A stretch of 32,471 nucleotides of DNA, taken from Verrucomicrobia bacterium SCGC AAA164-E04 (lineage in GTDB: Bacteria > Verrucomicrobiota > Verrucomicrobiia > Limisphaerales > AAA164-E04). The stretch is taken from assembly GCA_000383715.1 (NCBI GenBank), contig KB911906.1, positions 32,460 through 64,930 of the forward strand, given 5' to 3'. Shown here in pieces: positions 25,255-32,471 of this stretch (position 1 is the stretch's first letter; the number at the start of each line of letters is the position of its first letter). The position numbers and the translations under genes were made by a program. The notes under the pieces are model-generated. The model had not been told where the DNA came from. It worked only from the letters and a program-made list of their open reading frames with translations, and searched no databases.

Positions 25255-25381
25255 GCGTCTGTTCATGTTTCAAGGTTGTGCAAGCAACCTTGAAGAGTAT
25301 CGAATCAGGCGTGTGTCAGAATTGGGGAATTCAACACGCCTGTGTTGTCTGAGGTCACCCTGCACAGGGTGGCCTCTTTTT
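25255..25381 (+). ncRNA. Predicted sigma-54-dependent small RNA
   Basis: Between the DUF6797 and DUF3500 genes, the plus strand holds three consecutive hairpins. Hairpin 1 (25269-25294) has 10 perfect pairs with a 6-base loop. Hairpin 2 (25306-25342) has a 9-bp outer stem CAGGCGTGT/ACACGCCTG, an internal loop, and an inner GAATT/AATTC closing GGGG. Hairpin 3 (25351-25376) is followed by T's at 25377-25381. The block is about 127 bases, starts at a -24/-12 promoter and ends at a terminator, the layout of a free-standing regulatory RNA. A competing hairpin CAACAC/GTGTTG (25332-25347) could exclude hairpin 2. No known family is recognised and the target is unknown. It could alternatively be a structured minus-strand 3' UTR, but the T-run is on the plus strand. 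Confidence 0.6.
25351..25381 (+). terminator. Rho-independent terminator of the predicted sRNA
   Basis: GAGGTCACCCTG pairs with CAGGGTGGCCTC (one U-G pair), followed by TTTTT. The 2-base apparent loop would open to six bases. The T-run shows it works on the plus strand; on the minus strand no T-run follows. Confidence 0.8.
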
Positions 25382-25408
25382 CATGCAAGGCCCGGGCTAT
25401 CTGCGAGA

Positions 25409-26392
25409 TCAAGCGTCAGCGCTGTCACGAATATGAATGTAGGCATGGACGTGCGGTTCTCCTCGGAAAAACATCAGGGAAGATGGGCCTTCGATTTGCC
25501 AGACATCCCATACACCGTCATTACCCAGGTCCTGATTTTTGAAGAAAGCCATGTGGAGATGATCCATGCCGGCTTGTTCGATGAGTTTCAGGGCCTCATC
25601 GGCATCCTGTTTCCGAAAGGGTGCCAACACGTCATCAAGCACCTGCCTCACGAGACCTCGCTGATCCTTGAATAATTCCGTCATTGGAATGCCTGGAAGG
25701 TCTTTGGTCTTACCTGTGAGCTTTACCGTGCTGGTGCCCTCTTCTCTTCGTGCATTTCCAAGCAAGGCCATTGCACGTTGTTTACCATCCAGCATCTGAA
25801 AAACCTCGTTGGCTCGCTTGGCCTGATACCAGTATGCATTACCCGGATGATTCGCGGGCTCCTTGTCCTTGTTGCCTGCCTGATGCCCATAGAAAATAGG
25901 CCCTCCAAAGGCGGCACCTGCCACCGAATTGCCGTCGCAACGGCGGGTCACGTGGCGCCCCGTCAGGACGAACTCAAATTTGCCTTTGCCGGGTTCGCCA
26001 AACAGGGCAATCGAAGTATCCTCAAGCCCTTCTTCATCTGAATCCCAGGCTACCTGTTCGAAGATTTGATCCGCATATTCTTCACTATGTATCCCCATGA
26101 AGATTTCCCTGATCATCGCCTGCTGATCAGCATTAAAATCCTCCCCTACCCGTGCTTTGGTGATAAACCAGTTATTGACAACCTTGGACCTGAGCGGGTG
26201 ATCAAACGGAAAGCAAATCTTCTTTTTCTGTGTTGCATCAAGGCTGTGATACAAGGTCGCTACGAGCGTCTCCGATGCATTAGCTCGAGCAACTTTTGCT
26301 GCAGTAACTTTTGCGTCCAGGAGAGGAAGTGAAGAAGCAGCTGCCAATCCCACGGCATGGGTCGTTGATTTGAGAAAACGGCGTCGATTCAT
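25409..26392 (-). CDS. DUF3500 Tat-exported protein
   Basis: This protein has 327 residues from the ATG at 26392. The frame runs 17 codons further, but 'MNRRRFLKSTTHAVGLAAASS' is a standard Tat signal start. The body matches the DUF3500 family: 'KICFPFDHPLRSKVVNNWF', 'QQAMIREIFMGIHSEEY', 'DTSIALFGEPGKGKFEFVLTG', 'RHVTRRCDGN' and the C-terminal His-rich stretch 'GPSSLMFFRGEPHVHAYIHI'. The conserved His/Asp/Arg residues suggest a metal or ligand site, but the function of the family is unknown. The 3' end is 27 bases from the sRNA terminator, on the opposite strand. Divergent from the ankyrin lipoprotein gene. Confidence 0.88.
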   Translation of the reverse strand: MNRRRFLKSTTHAVGLAAASSLPLLDAKVTAAKVARANASETLVATLYHSLDATQKKKICFPFDHPLRSKVVNNWFITKARVGEDFNADQQAMIREIFMGIHSEEYADQIFEQVAWDSDEEGLEDTSIALFGEPGKGKFEFVLTGRHVTRRCDGNSVAGAAFGGPIFYGHQAGNKDKEPANHPGNAYWYQAKRANEVFQMLDGKQRAMALLGNARREEGTSTVKLTGKTKDLPGIPMTELFKDQRGLVRQVLDDVLAPFRKQDADEALKLIEQAGMDHLHMAFFKNQDLGNDGVWDVWQIEGPSSLMFFRGEPHVHAYIHIRDSADA

Positions 26393-26635
26393 TGCAGAAT
26401 CACAGCAAGTCTCCGCAATTCTGTGTAAGTTTTGGGGATCCATGAGGAAATTAGATACAGCATTTATGGGGAATAACGACTAAAAAATCATGTTTTTACT
26501 CTGCATGGAAAAACAAAAACTATGTTGAACCATGCCTCTTCGCATGAGAAGCAGGACCTTTCAAAGGCTGAAACTATTAATTACATGAAAAAAAATTGAA
26601 ACTTAAAAAGGAATCTAAGACTATTGTAAATATAC

Positions 26636-27217
26636 ATGATGAAAAAAATATTAACTCAACTCACTCTTTTGATGTCCTTATCCCTTCTGCTGGTCGGTTG
26701 CGGGGGAAACGACAAGAATACAAGCGTCCCCACTCCTCCTCCGGCCCCGCCGAGCGTTGATTTATTGACTGCTGCAGTGGAGGGAGATCTGAATACTGTC
26801 AATCAGCACATTGCCGCTGGTACGGATTTGAATCAGAAAGACCTGAAACCGACTGGCAAAGGGGATAATGCTTTGGGTCTCGCTGCTGTGTTCGGTCATG
26901 CCAGCGTGTCGAAAGCCTTGATAGATGCCGGTGCCGATTTAAACGGAAAGAACAACGATGGTTCAACACCTCTTCACATGGCAGCTTTCCTATGCCGGAC
27001 GGAAATTGTCCAAATGCTGCTTGAAAAAGGAGCCGACCGCAGCATCAGGAACAACACGGGAACCACAGCACTTGAATCCGTTCAGGCTCCATGGATTGCA
27101 GTGAAAGGAATTTACGATTTGCTGAACGCGTTTTTGTTTACCCCCATGCAAATCCCTCTTGACTACGACCGAATCCAGAAAACACGCCCCAAGATAGTTC
27201 AACTTATTCAGCAATAA
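26636..27217 (+). CDS. Ankyrin-repeat lipoprotein
   Basis: This 193-residue protein has a lipoprotein signal with the lipobox 'LLVGC' (Cys22), then a Pro/Thr-rich linker. About three ankyrin repeats follow ('DLLTAAVEGDLNTVNQHIAAG', 'NALGLAAVFGHASVSKALIDAG', 'TPLHMAAFLCRTEIVQMLLEKG'). A C-terminal cap ('YDRIQKTRPKIVQLI') recurs in a PVC ankyrin family. It should be anchored to a membrane facing the periplasm or the outside. Ankyrins mediate protein contacts; the partner is unknown. An overlapping ATG one codon later is an alternative start. It is divergent from the DUF3500 gene, with an AT-rich 240-base interval that must contain both promoters. Confidence 0.85.
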   Translation: MMKKILTQLTLLMSLSLLLVGCGGNDKNTSVPTPPPAPPSVDLLTAAVEGDLNTVNQHIAAGTDLNQKDLKPTGKGDNALGLAAVFGHASVSKALIDAGADLNGKNNDGSTPLHMAAFLCRTEIVQMLLEKGADRSIRNNTGTTALESVQAPWIAVKGIYDLLNAFLFTPMQIPLDYDRIQKTRPKIVQLIQQ

Positions 27218-27418
27218 AGTGTTCGGCGCATGATAGGATTTTTCATGGTGGCTTTGTAATGTCAACCATCAAAAACTGCCACATAAATCAAACCGCTTTT
27301 CATTACGCAACACAGATGGAGGAGATTAGACCTCTGGGGTAATTTTAAATGGCTGGTGGCGCGACACAAGTTGATAGGACTGCTCATCTGTGGTCAATGG
27401 AAGTAAGATATTTGCAAG

Positions 27419-30019
27419 CTAAGGACAAACAAGGCTCACTTCAACTGCGCCAAAAGCGTGCGATAGCGAAAGAAAAAGCTCCCTCTTTAAAGGATTCCAA
27501 CTTTTTTCCTGAAGAGCCTCTTCTGGGATAATATGAATACTAGGCTCACTGGTCCAGGTAGTGGTCACACGCGTAGCTCGCATGTCAGTATACACTGCTC
27601 CGTGCTCAGCATTAGCATGGAACCACAGGGAGTTCTCCACTGCATCAGTAGAAGCAAGGAGATAACTGTGCGGAATACTATTACCAGAAAAAGACTGTAA
27701 GCGTCCGCTGAATGTGAAACCAAAAGATTGAGCTTGATTCACATTCTCATGTGAGTTGGTCACGTAATAACGATGCCCTACTCGAGTCATCCATGCATCT
27801 CCGGTGAAAGAGTCTGGATAAAATGCATTGAAAAGTTCTCCAACTGCATCAGCATCCTGCAACTCGTCCATGGCCGCTAGGTAGATACCCTCCAAGTCGA
27901 AAGAGGATGCAGGATGGGGAATGACAGGGATGAAGTAATATCTGCCACTATTTGGGGTCAGCTCAAATCGACATCCTGAGAGTGACTCTTCCATTTCTCC
28001 CTCTTCCATCTCCTCCGTGGATTCAAGGAAATCCCGGATACCATACGTATTGCGATAGAGTGTGGCGTAGTGGCCATATGAGATGAACCCCCCTTTATCG
28101 CTCTCCACTGGACCGGGATCAACAGCCACCTTTATCTCCGCTCGAACATCCGTTTTTGAGGGTATCATATCATGTTTCACAATGCTTTGGATGAAGGGAA
28201 TGATATACCTTTGAAAACCAAGGGTCTGGTGACCATCCATATCCCAGAAAGAACTATACTGGTCACCTCGTGTTAAAGGGTCGTGTTTGCTGTAAATATC
28301 ACCATCCTCATCAAGGAAGGCATCTAGCAGTGGATCGTAGTCTCCTCTATTATCTGAAACTCCAGACTCTCCACCAAAGTGATAGACGCTTGCACCCCGC
28401 GCCACCCCCATCAGCATTGTCTGGATCCATGTGGCAAAAGGCATTGTTGAAAACTCTCCCGGGTTATCTGGAGTGATGGTAAAAGGGCCATTGGAAAACC
28501 CCGCATCACTCCAATACCATGCCTCGGCCCAGACACCATGATGTGCCACCAGATTTGAGACTGAAGCACCAAAAACGGAACTGTCCATCTGGTGCCGTGA
28601 CCAGAAGATGTTGCTCTTGGATGCAGGAACAAAGGCCTGCGGATGATCTTTGAGAATCTGTGGATCAAGCCATTCATAGTCATTCTCGTTTTCTTGGTTC
28701 ATATCCGGCTGCTCCTGTCCCAGATACTTATTCCAAGCGAAATCGTAGGCTCCCTCACCCGCAATGACGTACTTACCATGTTTACCGCTCAACTTGATGA
28801 CATTTTGAAGCCAACGCACCTCGAAATGTCGAAAAACCGGGGTATCATAGCCATCAATGGCCTGCCATGTATTTTCACCCGTAACGATTCCCTGAACATT
28901 GGGATGGTTTTTGTAGAGATACTCGAGTTCGGTCGTACTGATATAGTTCTGAGGGTCCCCATCAGGTCCACCAGTCTTGATGAAAACGGGGATTTCCAGA
29001 TCCGCAAGTGGTTCAAGAAACTCAGGGAATGTCAGCACCTTTCCTTGAGATATTCTGGAGGGGCTGTCGTAGTAGCCCCATCCCTCATGAGGGATGGCAA
29101 AAGCGACGTAGGGTTGAAGATCCTCAGGGAAAAAACCCCAATAGGTCTCCCAATCGGGTTGGGATCCCCACCCACCGGCATCACTGTCATACATGTCAAA
29201 GGTAAACAATGGTGCGTCATGTGAGAGAATTCTGGATGGTGCAAAAGATGCACCAGGCAAGGTTATTTCAAAAGAAACAGGAGAACTCCATTCCTGATCT
29301 GGAAGGTCTGCGGCGCGGACCCTCCAAAACCAAGTCCCTGTTTCAAGCGTAGTGCTGGGCATGTAGGTCGTTTCAGTCCAATACTGAAGCATCTCCCTGA
29401 TCTCTTGAGCTTCCACATCGCCCTCATCCCCTTCTTCCAAACGGCTTACATCCTGTCCAGGCGCGTGGTGAATGCGATCGATGGAAGGGTTGGAAAAGGA
29501 ACGATCGCGAGCCACTTGTAATTGATAGTTGTCGATCGACCAAGCAAGGCCTTGCTCATCTTCTTCTGGCATGAAACTCTGACGTTGCCAAGTAAACATG
29601 AGAGCGTAATCCGTGACCGACCACCCTTGCCTGGGAGCAATCAATAATGGTGGCACAGCATCTTCGCGCCGGGTCGATTCAAGTGACCTTACGCCGGACT
29701 TCAATCGATAAAACATTGTTTGTTGAACACCATCCAGAGATACTTTCAACCAACTGTCTTCAGAGACATCAATGACGGATCGAGGGATAGGAACCCATTC
29801 AGGATGAAGCAAATTTTCCGTGTATTCCAGATGTAAGGTCTCAGGAAGATCAGAATCTGACCATCGCAGCTCAATTGTATCTGTGTTCGGGTCCGCGCTT
29901 ATCAGCAAATGCGGAGACTGGGCAAAGACTTCAAAGTGCCATAAATTGAAAAAGAATAAAGCTCCCAGAACAAACACATTGCTCAGGCAGGCATGAAAGC
30001 TTGATCTGTTTTCATGCAT
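27419..30019 (-). CDS. Secreted GH98-like glycoside hydrolase with N-terminal Fn3-like domains
   Basis: This protein has 866 residues from the ATG at 30019. The longer frame overlaps yaaA and lacks a signal at its start. Signal peptide: 'VFVLGALFFFNLWHFEVFAQS'. Residues about 35-260 look like Fn3/Ig domains ('LHLEYTENLLHPEWVPI', 'YQLQVARDRSFSNP', 'TWFWRVRAADLPDQEWSSP'). The centre resembles the GH98 catalytic barrel: 'IPVFIKTGGPDG', 'YLYKNHPNVQGIVTGENTW', 'YVIAGEGAYDFAW', 'VWAEAWYWSDAGF' and 'TWIQTMLMGVARGASVYHFGGE'. GH98 enzymes are endo-beta-galactosidases or xylanases; the substrate here cannot be told. An acidic low-complexity patch ('EEMEEGEMEES') interrupts the C-terminal part. It begins seven bases after the yaaA stop and is probably co-transcribed. 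The family call is by eye and moderate. Confidence 0.6.
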   Translation of the reverse strand: MHENRSSFHACLSNVFVLGALFFFNLWHFEVFAQSPHLLISADPNTDTIELRWSDSDLPETLHLEYTENLLHPEWVPIPRSVIDVSEDSWLKVSLDGVQQTMFYRLKSGVRSLESTRREDAVPPLLIAPRQGWSVTDYALMFTWQRQSFMPEEDEQGLAWSIDNYQLQVARDRSFSNPSIDRIHHAPGQDVSRLEEGDEGDVEAQEIREMLQYWTETTYMPSTTLETGTWFWRVRAADLPDQEWSSPVSFEITLPGASFAPSRILSHDAPLFTFDMYDSDAGGWGSQPDWETYWGFFPEDLQPYVAFAIPHEGWGYYDSPSRISQGKVLTFPEFLEPLADLEIPVFIKTGGPDGDPQNYISTTELEYLYKNHPNVQGIVTGENTWQAIDGYDTPVFRHFEVRWLQNVIKLSGKHGKYVIAGEGAYDFAWNKYLGQEQPDMNQENENDYEWLDPQILKDHPQAFVPASKSNIFWSRHQMDSSVFGASVSNLVAHHGVWAEAWYWSDAGFSNGPFTITPDNPGEFSTMPFATWIQTMLMGVARGASVYHFGGESGVSDNRGDYDPLLDAFLDEDGDIYSKHDPLTRGDQYSSFWDMDGHQTLGFQRYIIPFIQSIVKHDMIPSKTDVRAEIKVAVDPGPVESDKGGFISYGHYATLYRNTYGIRDFLESTEEMEEGEMEESLSGCRFELTPNSGRYYFIPVIPHPASSFDLEGIYLAAMDELQDADAVGELFNAFYPDSFTGDAWMTRVGHRYYVTNSHENVNQAQSFGFTFSGRLQSFSGNSIPHSYLLASTDAVENSLWFHANAEHGAVYTDMRATRVTTTWTSEPSIHIIPEEALQEKSWNPLKRELFLSLSHAFGAVEVSLVCP

Positions 30020-30026
30020 GGCAAGG

Positions 30027-30812
30027 TCATTGACTGGAAGCGTGGGGCGAACGAGTAAATATCCAGTTATCTTCATCTGACGGTTCAGCATTGAACCTGT
30101 AACCCATCCCCTGAAAATCCTTGAGTCCCTCTGGAGAGCTTATTTGATTGCGAATGATGTAATCCGACATGCACCCTCTGGCTTTCTTGGCATGAAAGCT
30201 GATGATCTTAAAAATGCCGTTCTTTTCATCCTTGAAAATGGGAGTGATGACGCGTGCTTCGAGATCTCTTCGATCGAGTGCCTGAAAATATTCCTGGGAG
30301 GCAAGATTGATCAGCACATTTTCTCCGGACGACTTGATGGCCTCACGCATGGCATTACCCAATACTGATTTCCAGAAGGCATATAAGTCTCGACCCTGCT
30401 CTGTCGACAATTTGGTCCCCATCTCGAGGCGGTAAGGTTGGATGAAGTCCAAAGGACGCAGCAGGCCATAGAGTCCTGAAAGAATCCTGAGATGTTGCTG
30501 AGCATAGTCGAAGTCCTTGCTTGTGTATTGATCCAATGTGAATCCCGTATACACGTCGCCTTTGAAAGCCAGAATTGCCTGTTTGGCGTTCTCTGAAGAA
30601 AAAGGAACGTGCCAGTCCTGATAGCGCTGTCTGTTCAATGACGCCAGTTTGGGGCTGATGGACATGAGACTGGAAAGTTCTTGCTCGGAGAGAGTGCGCA
30701 ACCGCTCGATGAGCAATTCCGATTGATCGAGAAAATCAGGCACCGAAAAAGCACCTGTGTTGGGTGATGATTCAAAATCCAGCGTTTTAGCAGGCGAAAT
30801 AACAGCGAGCAT
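30027..30812 (-). CDS. yaaA: Peroxide stress protein YaaA (UPF0246)
   Basis: This 261-residue protein has the same length as E. coli YaaA and is clearly homologous throughout: 'MLAVISPAKTLDFES', 'QAILAFKGDVYTG', 'QQHLRILSGLYGLLRPLD', 'QPYRLEMGTKL', 'NLASQEYF', 'DEKNGIFKIISFHAKKARG' and 'GYRFN'. It is cytoplasmic. In E. coli, YaaA limits intracellular free iron and DNA damage during hydrogen peroxide stress and binds DNA. The ATG start is fixed by the conserved 'MLxxISPAKTLD'. The gene is immediately followed by the GH98-like gene. Together with the predicted selenoprotein and the peroxidase remnant, it makes three peroxide-linked loci in this window. Confidence 0.96.
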   Translation of the reverse strand: MLAVISPAKTLDFESSPNTGAFSVPDFLDQSELLIERLRTLSEQELSSLMSISPKLASLNRQRYQDWHVPFSSENAKQAILAFKGDVYTGFTLDQYTSKDFDYAQQHLRILSGLYGLLRPLDFIQPYRLEMGTKLSTEQGRDLYAFWKSVLGNAMREAIKSSGENVLINLASQEYFQALDRRDLEARVITPIFKDEKNGIFKIISFHAKKARGCMSDYIIRNQISSPEGLKDFQGMGYRFNAEPSDEDNWIFTRSPHASSQ

Positions 30813-30993
30813 TCTTGGAATATCTCTTCCCTGAGCTCAAAGATCAACTCTTTAGGAAAAAAGCAAGCCGCTGGCAGCCGATGCGCTCTTACATACGATG
30901 CGATACCAAGGGCAAAAAAACAGGCCTGCGCTCAAAACATCGCTGCCGAGACTAAAGCCATTGAACAACCTGAACCCCGTTTCCTGCCGAGCA

Positions 30994-32304
30994 TCAAGCC
31001 TGAGCAGTAAAACCTTTGAGAGACCCTGTGCTGTCCCCTATTTGCTCCACGGGTAATCCCATGACCTGCGCCATGGAGACCCAGAGATTGGCAATGGGGG
31101 TGCCTTGCGCATGTTGGTCATGCCGATTGGTCGCAATCCGGCCACCCGCACTTCCGGCAATCACTGTCGGAAGGTTGGTGCATTCATGCAGCATCCCACT
31201 GCTGAGACCTGAACCATAGGTAAACATCATGTTGTCGAGCAAGGTACCATTCCCTTCCTGAACAGCTTCCATTTTGGCACAGATGCTGGCGAATTGCCGC
31301 ATGTAGAATAAGTCAATTTTCTCAAGTTGACGCAGTGTTTCCGGATCTTTCTGATTGTGAGTCCAACCATGATGACGGATTGGCTTTTCAAAGATGTCCT
31401 CAAACATCAATGGTGTGTCCCATCGTTCGGGGGCAACCATCAGTGTACAAACTCGAGTGAGGTCTGTTTGAAGCGCAAGTATGAGCAGGTCGCCCATGAC
31501 CTGAATGTATTCATCCCGTCGCATGGTGGTCCATAGTTTGTCCGAGGGAATCATTCCTACCGGCAAATCTCTCACATCCACCTGATGCTGAGTAATACGT
31601 TCGATCTGCTGCTCTACCGTGCGCACGGATTCCATGTATTCGTCCAGTTTGTGCCGATCCAAATTCCCAAGGCGCCCCATCAGGTCTCTGGCGTCAGCAA
31701 GCACGAGATCCAGCACACTGGCATTGGCTTGATGTTCCTTGATATGAAAGAGGCGTTGAAAGACTTTACGGGGGTCCTTCATGGAGCGCGCAACGTGCCC
31801 GTGCCCATACCATGAAATATTGTCAAAATAGACAGATTCACGGTTGTCGGTGAAGCTGTTGCAGGAAAGCTCGAGGGAACGGAACGGAGTTTCTCGTCCT
31901 ACATGATCTGCAATCACCTGATCAATGGTGCGCTTGAGAGGGTAACCTGCTGGCGAAAGTTCGTCCGGTGCAGCGGTGCTCAGGTAGCATGCACCAGCCT
32001 GTGCATGCCCATCCGTACCGGGAACCTTGACTCGATCCAGGTGCGTGAAAAGAGACATTTTCTCGCTGAGGGATTCCAGAGGTTGAAGAGTCGGACTGGG
32101 CGGAAAGCCGTGAGCGCTCTGCTGAGGGTGCCAGGCTCGCTGCACCACGCCGTTGGGCGTGTAGAAAAACGCCAGTCGCGGTGGAGGAGTGGCTTGCGCC
32201 GCATCACGAGCCTGCATTTGATCCAGTAACGGCAAGGCAAGAGCGGCTCCGCACCCACGCAGAAAAGTACGCCTCGGTATGCTTGTTTTTCGAAGGATAT
32301 TCAT
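30994..32304 (-). CDS. DUF1552 Tat-exported protein
   Basis: This 436-residue DUF1552 protein is of the PVC/myxobacterial type, with the twin-arginine signal 'IPRRTFLRGCGAALALPLL'. Family segments are 'RLAFFYTPNGVVQRAWHP', 'PFRSLELSCNSFTDNRES', 'YFDNISWYG', 'YMESVRTVEQQIE', 'LTRVCTLMVAPERWDTPLMF', 'HHGWTHNQKDPETLRQLEKID' and 'NMMFTYGSGLSSGMLHE..NLPTVIAG'. It overlaps the stop of the upstream DUF1592-type gene by ATGA, showing translational coupling and the canonical gene pair. Role unknown; DUF1552 is distantly related to DUF1501 (phosphatase/sulfatase-like fold). Confidence 0.94.
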   Translation of the reverse strand: MNILRKTSIPRRTFLRGCGAALALPLLDQMQARDAAQATPPPRLAFFYTPNGVVQRAWHPQQSAHGFPPSPTLQPLESLSEKMSLFTHLDRVKVPGTDGHAQAGACYLSTAAPDELSPAGYPLKRTIDQVIADHVGRETPFRSLELSCNSFTDNRESVYFDNISWYGHGHVARSMKDPRKVFQRLFHIKEHQANASVLDLVLADARDLMGRLGNLDRHKLDEYMESVRTVEQQIERITQHQVDVRDLPVGMIPSDKLWTTMRRDEYIQVMGDLLILALQTDLTRVCTLMVAPERWDTPLMFEDIFEKPIRHHGWTHNQKDPETLRQLEKIDLFYMRQFASICAKMEAVQEGNGTLLDNMMFTYGSGLSSGMLHECTNLPTVIAGSAGGRIATNRHDQHAQGTPIANLWVSMAQVMGLPVEQIGDSTGSLKGFTAQA

Positions 32305-32471
32305 GGTTTTTGTTGCTGCCCGGTTTTATGGCGAAAAGGGAGACTCTTGACGGTTTCAGTGACCACAGTAGAAAAACGCCCTCGTTCCGCACGCACTCGC
32401 TGAGTGATGAGATCGACGGCTGGCTTGTCGTTCAAGGTGAGAGCACGTCCAAGAGCATAGCTTAAAAGGTG
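32301..32471 (-). CDS. C-terminal end of a DUF1592/DUF1588/DUF1585-type cytochrome protein (5' end outside window)
   Basis: The minus-strand frame is open from the window end and stops in TGA at 32301-32303, overlapping the DUF1552 start codon. The 56 visible residues match the DUF1585 C-terminus: 'LLSYALGRALTLNDKPAVD', then 'RFSTVVTETVKSLPFRHK'. The full gene should encode a secreted multi-heme-binding protein with DUF1587/1592/1588 domains, the normal partner of DUF1552. Confidence 0.85.
   Translation of the reverse strand, partial: HLLSYALGRALTLNDKPAVDLITQRVRAERGRFSTVVTETVKSLPFRHKTGQQQKP

Noticed and set aside
25208..25675. 155-codon plus-strand frame across the sRNA and the DUF3500 gene
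   Set aside because: Most of it is antisense to a well-supported DUF3500 gene, and the rest is the hairpin-rich sRNA region; no domain or ribosome binding site.

Overview
The window looks like chromosomal DNA of a marine or aquatic bacterium of the PVC group, most likely Verrucomicrobia. The basis is gene content, not a marker gene. It carries paired DUF1501 + DUF1549/DUF1553 cytochrome genes, a DUF1592-type cytochrome coupled to a DUF1552 gene, a DUF6797/LamG cytochrome, a DUF3500 Tat protein, a ThuA protein, a YVTN propeller, a BspA-type leucine-rich-repeat protein with DUF5011 Ig domains, and an ankyrin lipoprotein. Many products have Sec or Tat signals. Clear Shine-Dalgarno sequences are rare before the starts. 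No rRNA, tRNA, CRISPR array or intact insertion sequence was seen.

Layout, left to right. (1) 1-2243: the 3' part of a large BspA-like LRR/DUF5011 protein, apparently cut short at an abnormal junction. (2) 2279-6759: housekeeping and regulatory genes: an EamA transporter, a TPR protein, a GAF-GAF histidine kinase, an RbsD/FucU sugar mutarotase and a LURP-one-like protein. (3) 6760-7682: a decayed zone with the 3' remnant of a di-heme cytochrome c peroxidase and a perfect inverted repeat. (4) 7683-12670: secreted sugar-related genes: a sialidase-fold propeller, a YVTN propeller and a SASA-type esterase on the minus strand, then a plus-strand ThuA gene ending in a 20-bp bidirectional terminator. 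(5) 12784-19350: a DUF1501 gene and a giant multidomain cytochrome gene, probably one operon. (6) 19535-21214: an MDR oxidoreductase and an exported peroxiredoxin-like gene whose conserved Cys codon is an in-frame TGA. (7) 21274-26392: a LamG/cytochrome c/DUF6797/propeller protein and a DUF3500 protein flanking a probable sigma-54-driven small RNA. (8) 26636-32471: an ankyrin lipoprotein, a GH98-like protein directly behind yaaA, a DUF1552 protein and the 3' end of a DUF1592/1588/1585-type gene.

Taken together, most of the window encodes secreted or periplasmic carbohydrate-active and redox proteins of the kind PVC bacteria use on complex polysaccharides (inference). The two most notable items are the predicted selenoprotein (20633-21214, UGA at 20864-20866, with a SECIS-like hairpin at 20881-20897) and the predicted sRNA (about 25255-25381, with a -24/-12 promoter at 25229-25245, three hairpins and a terminator).
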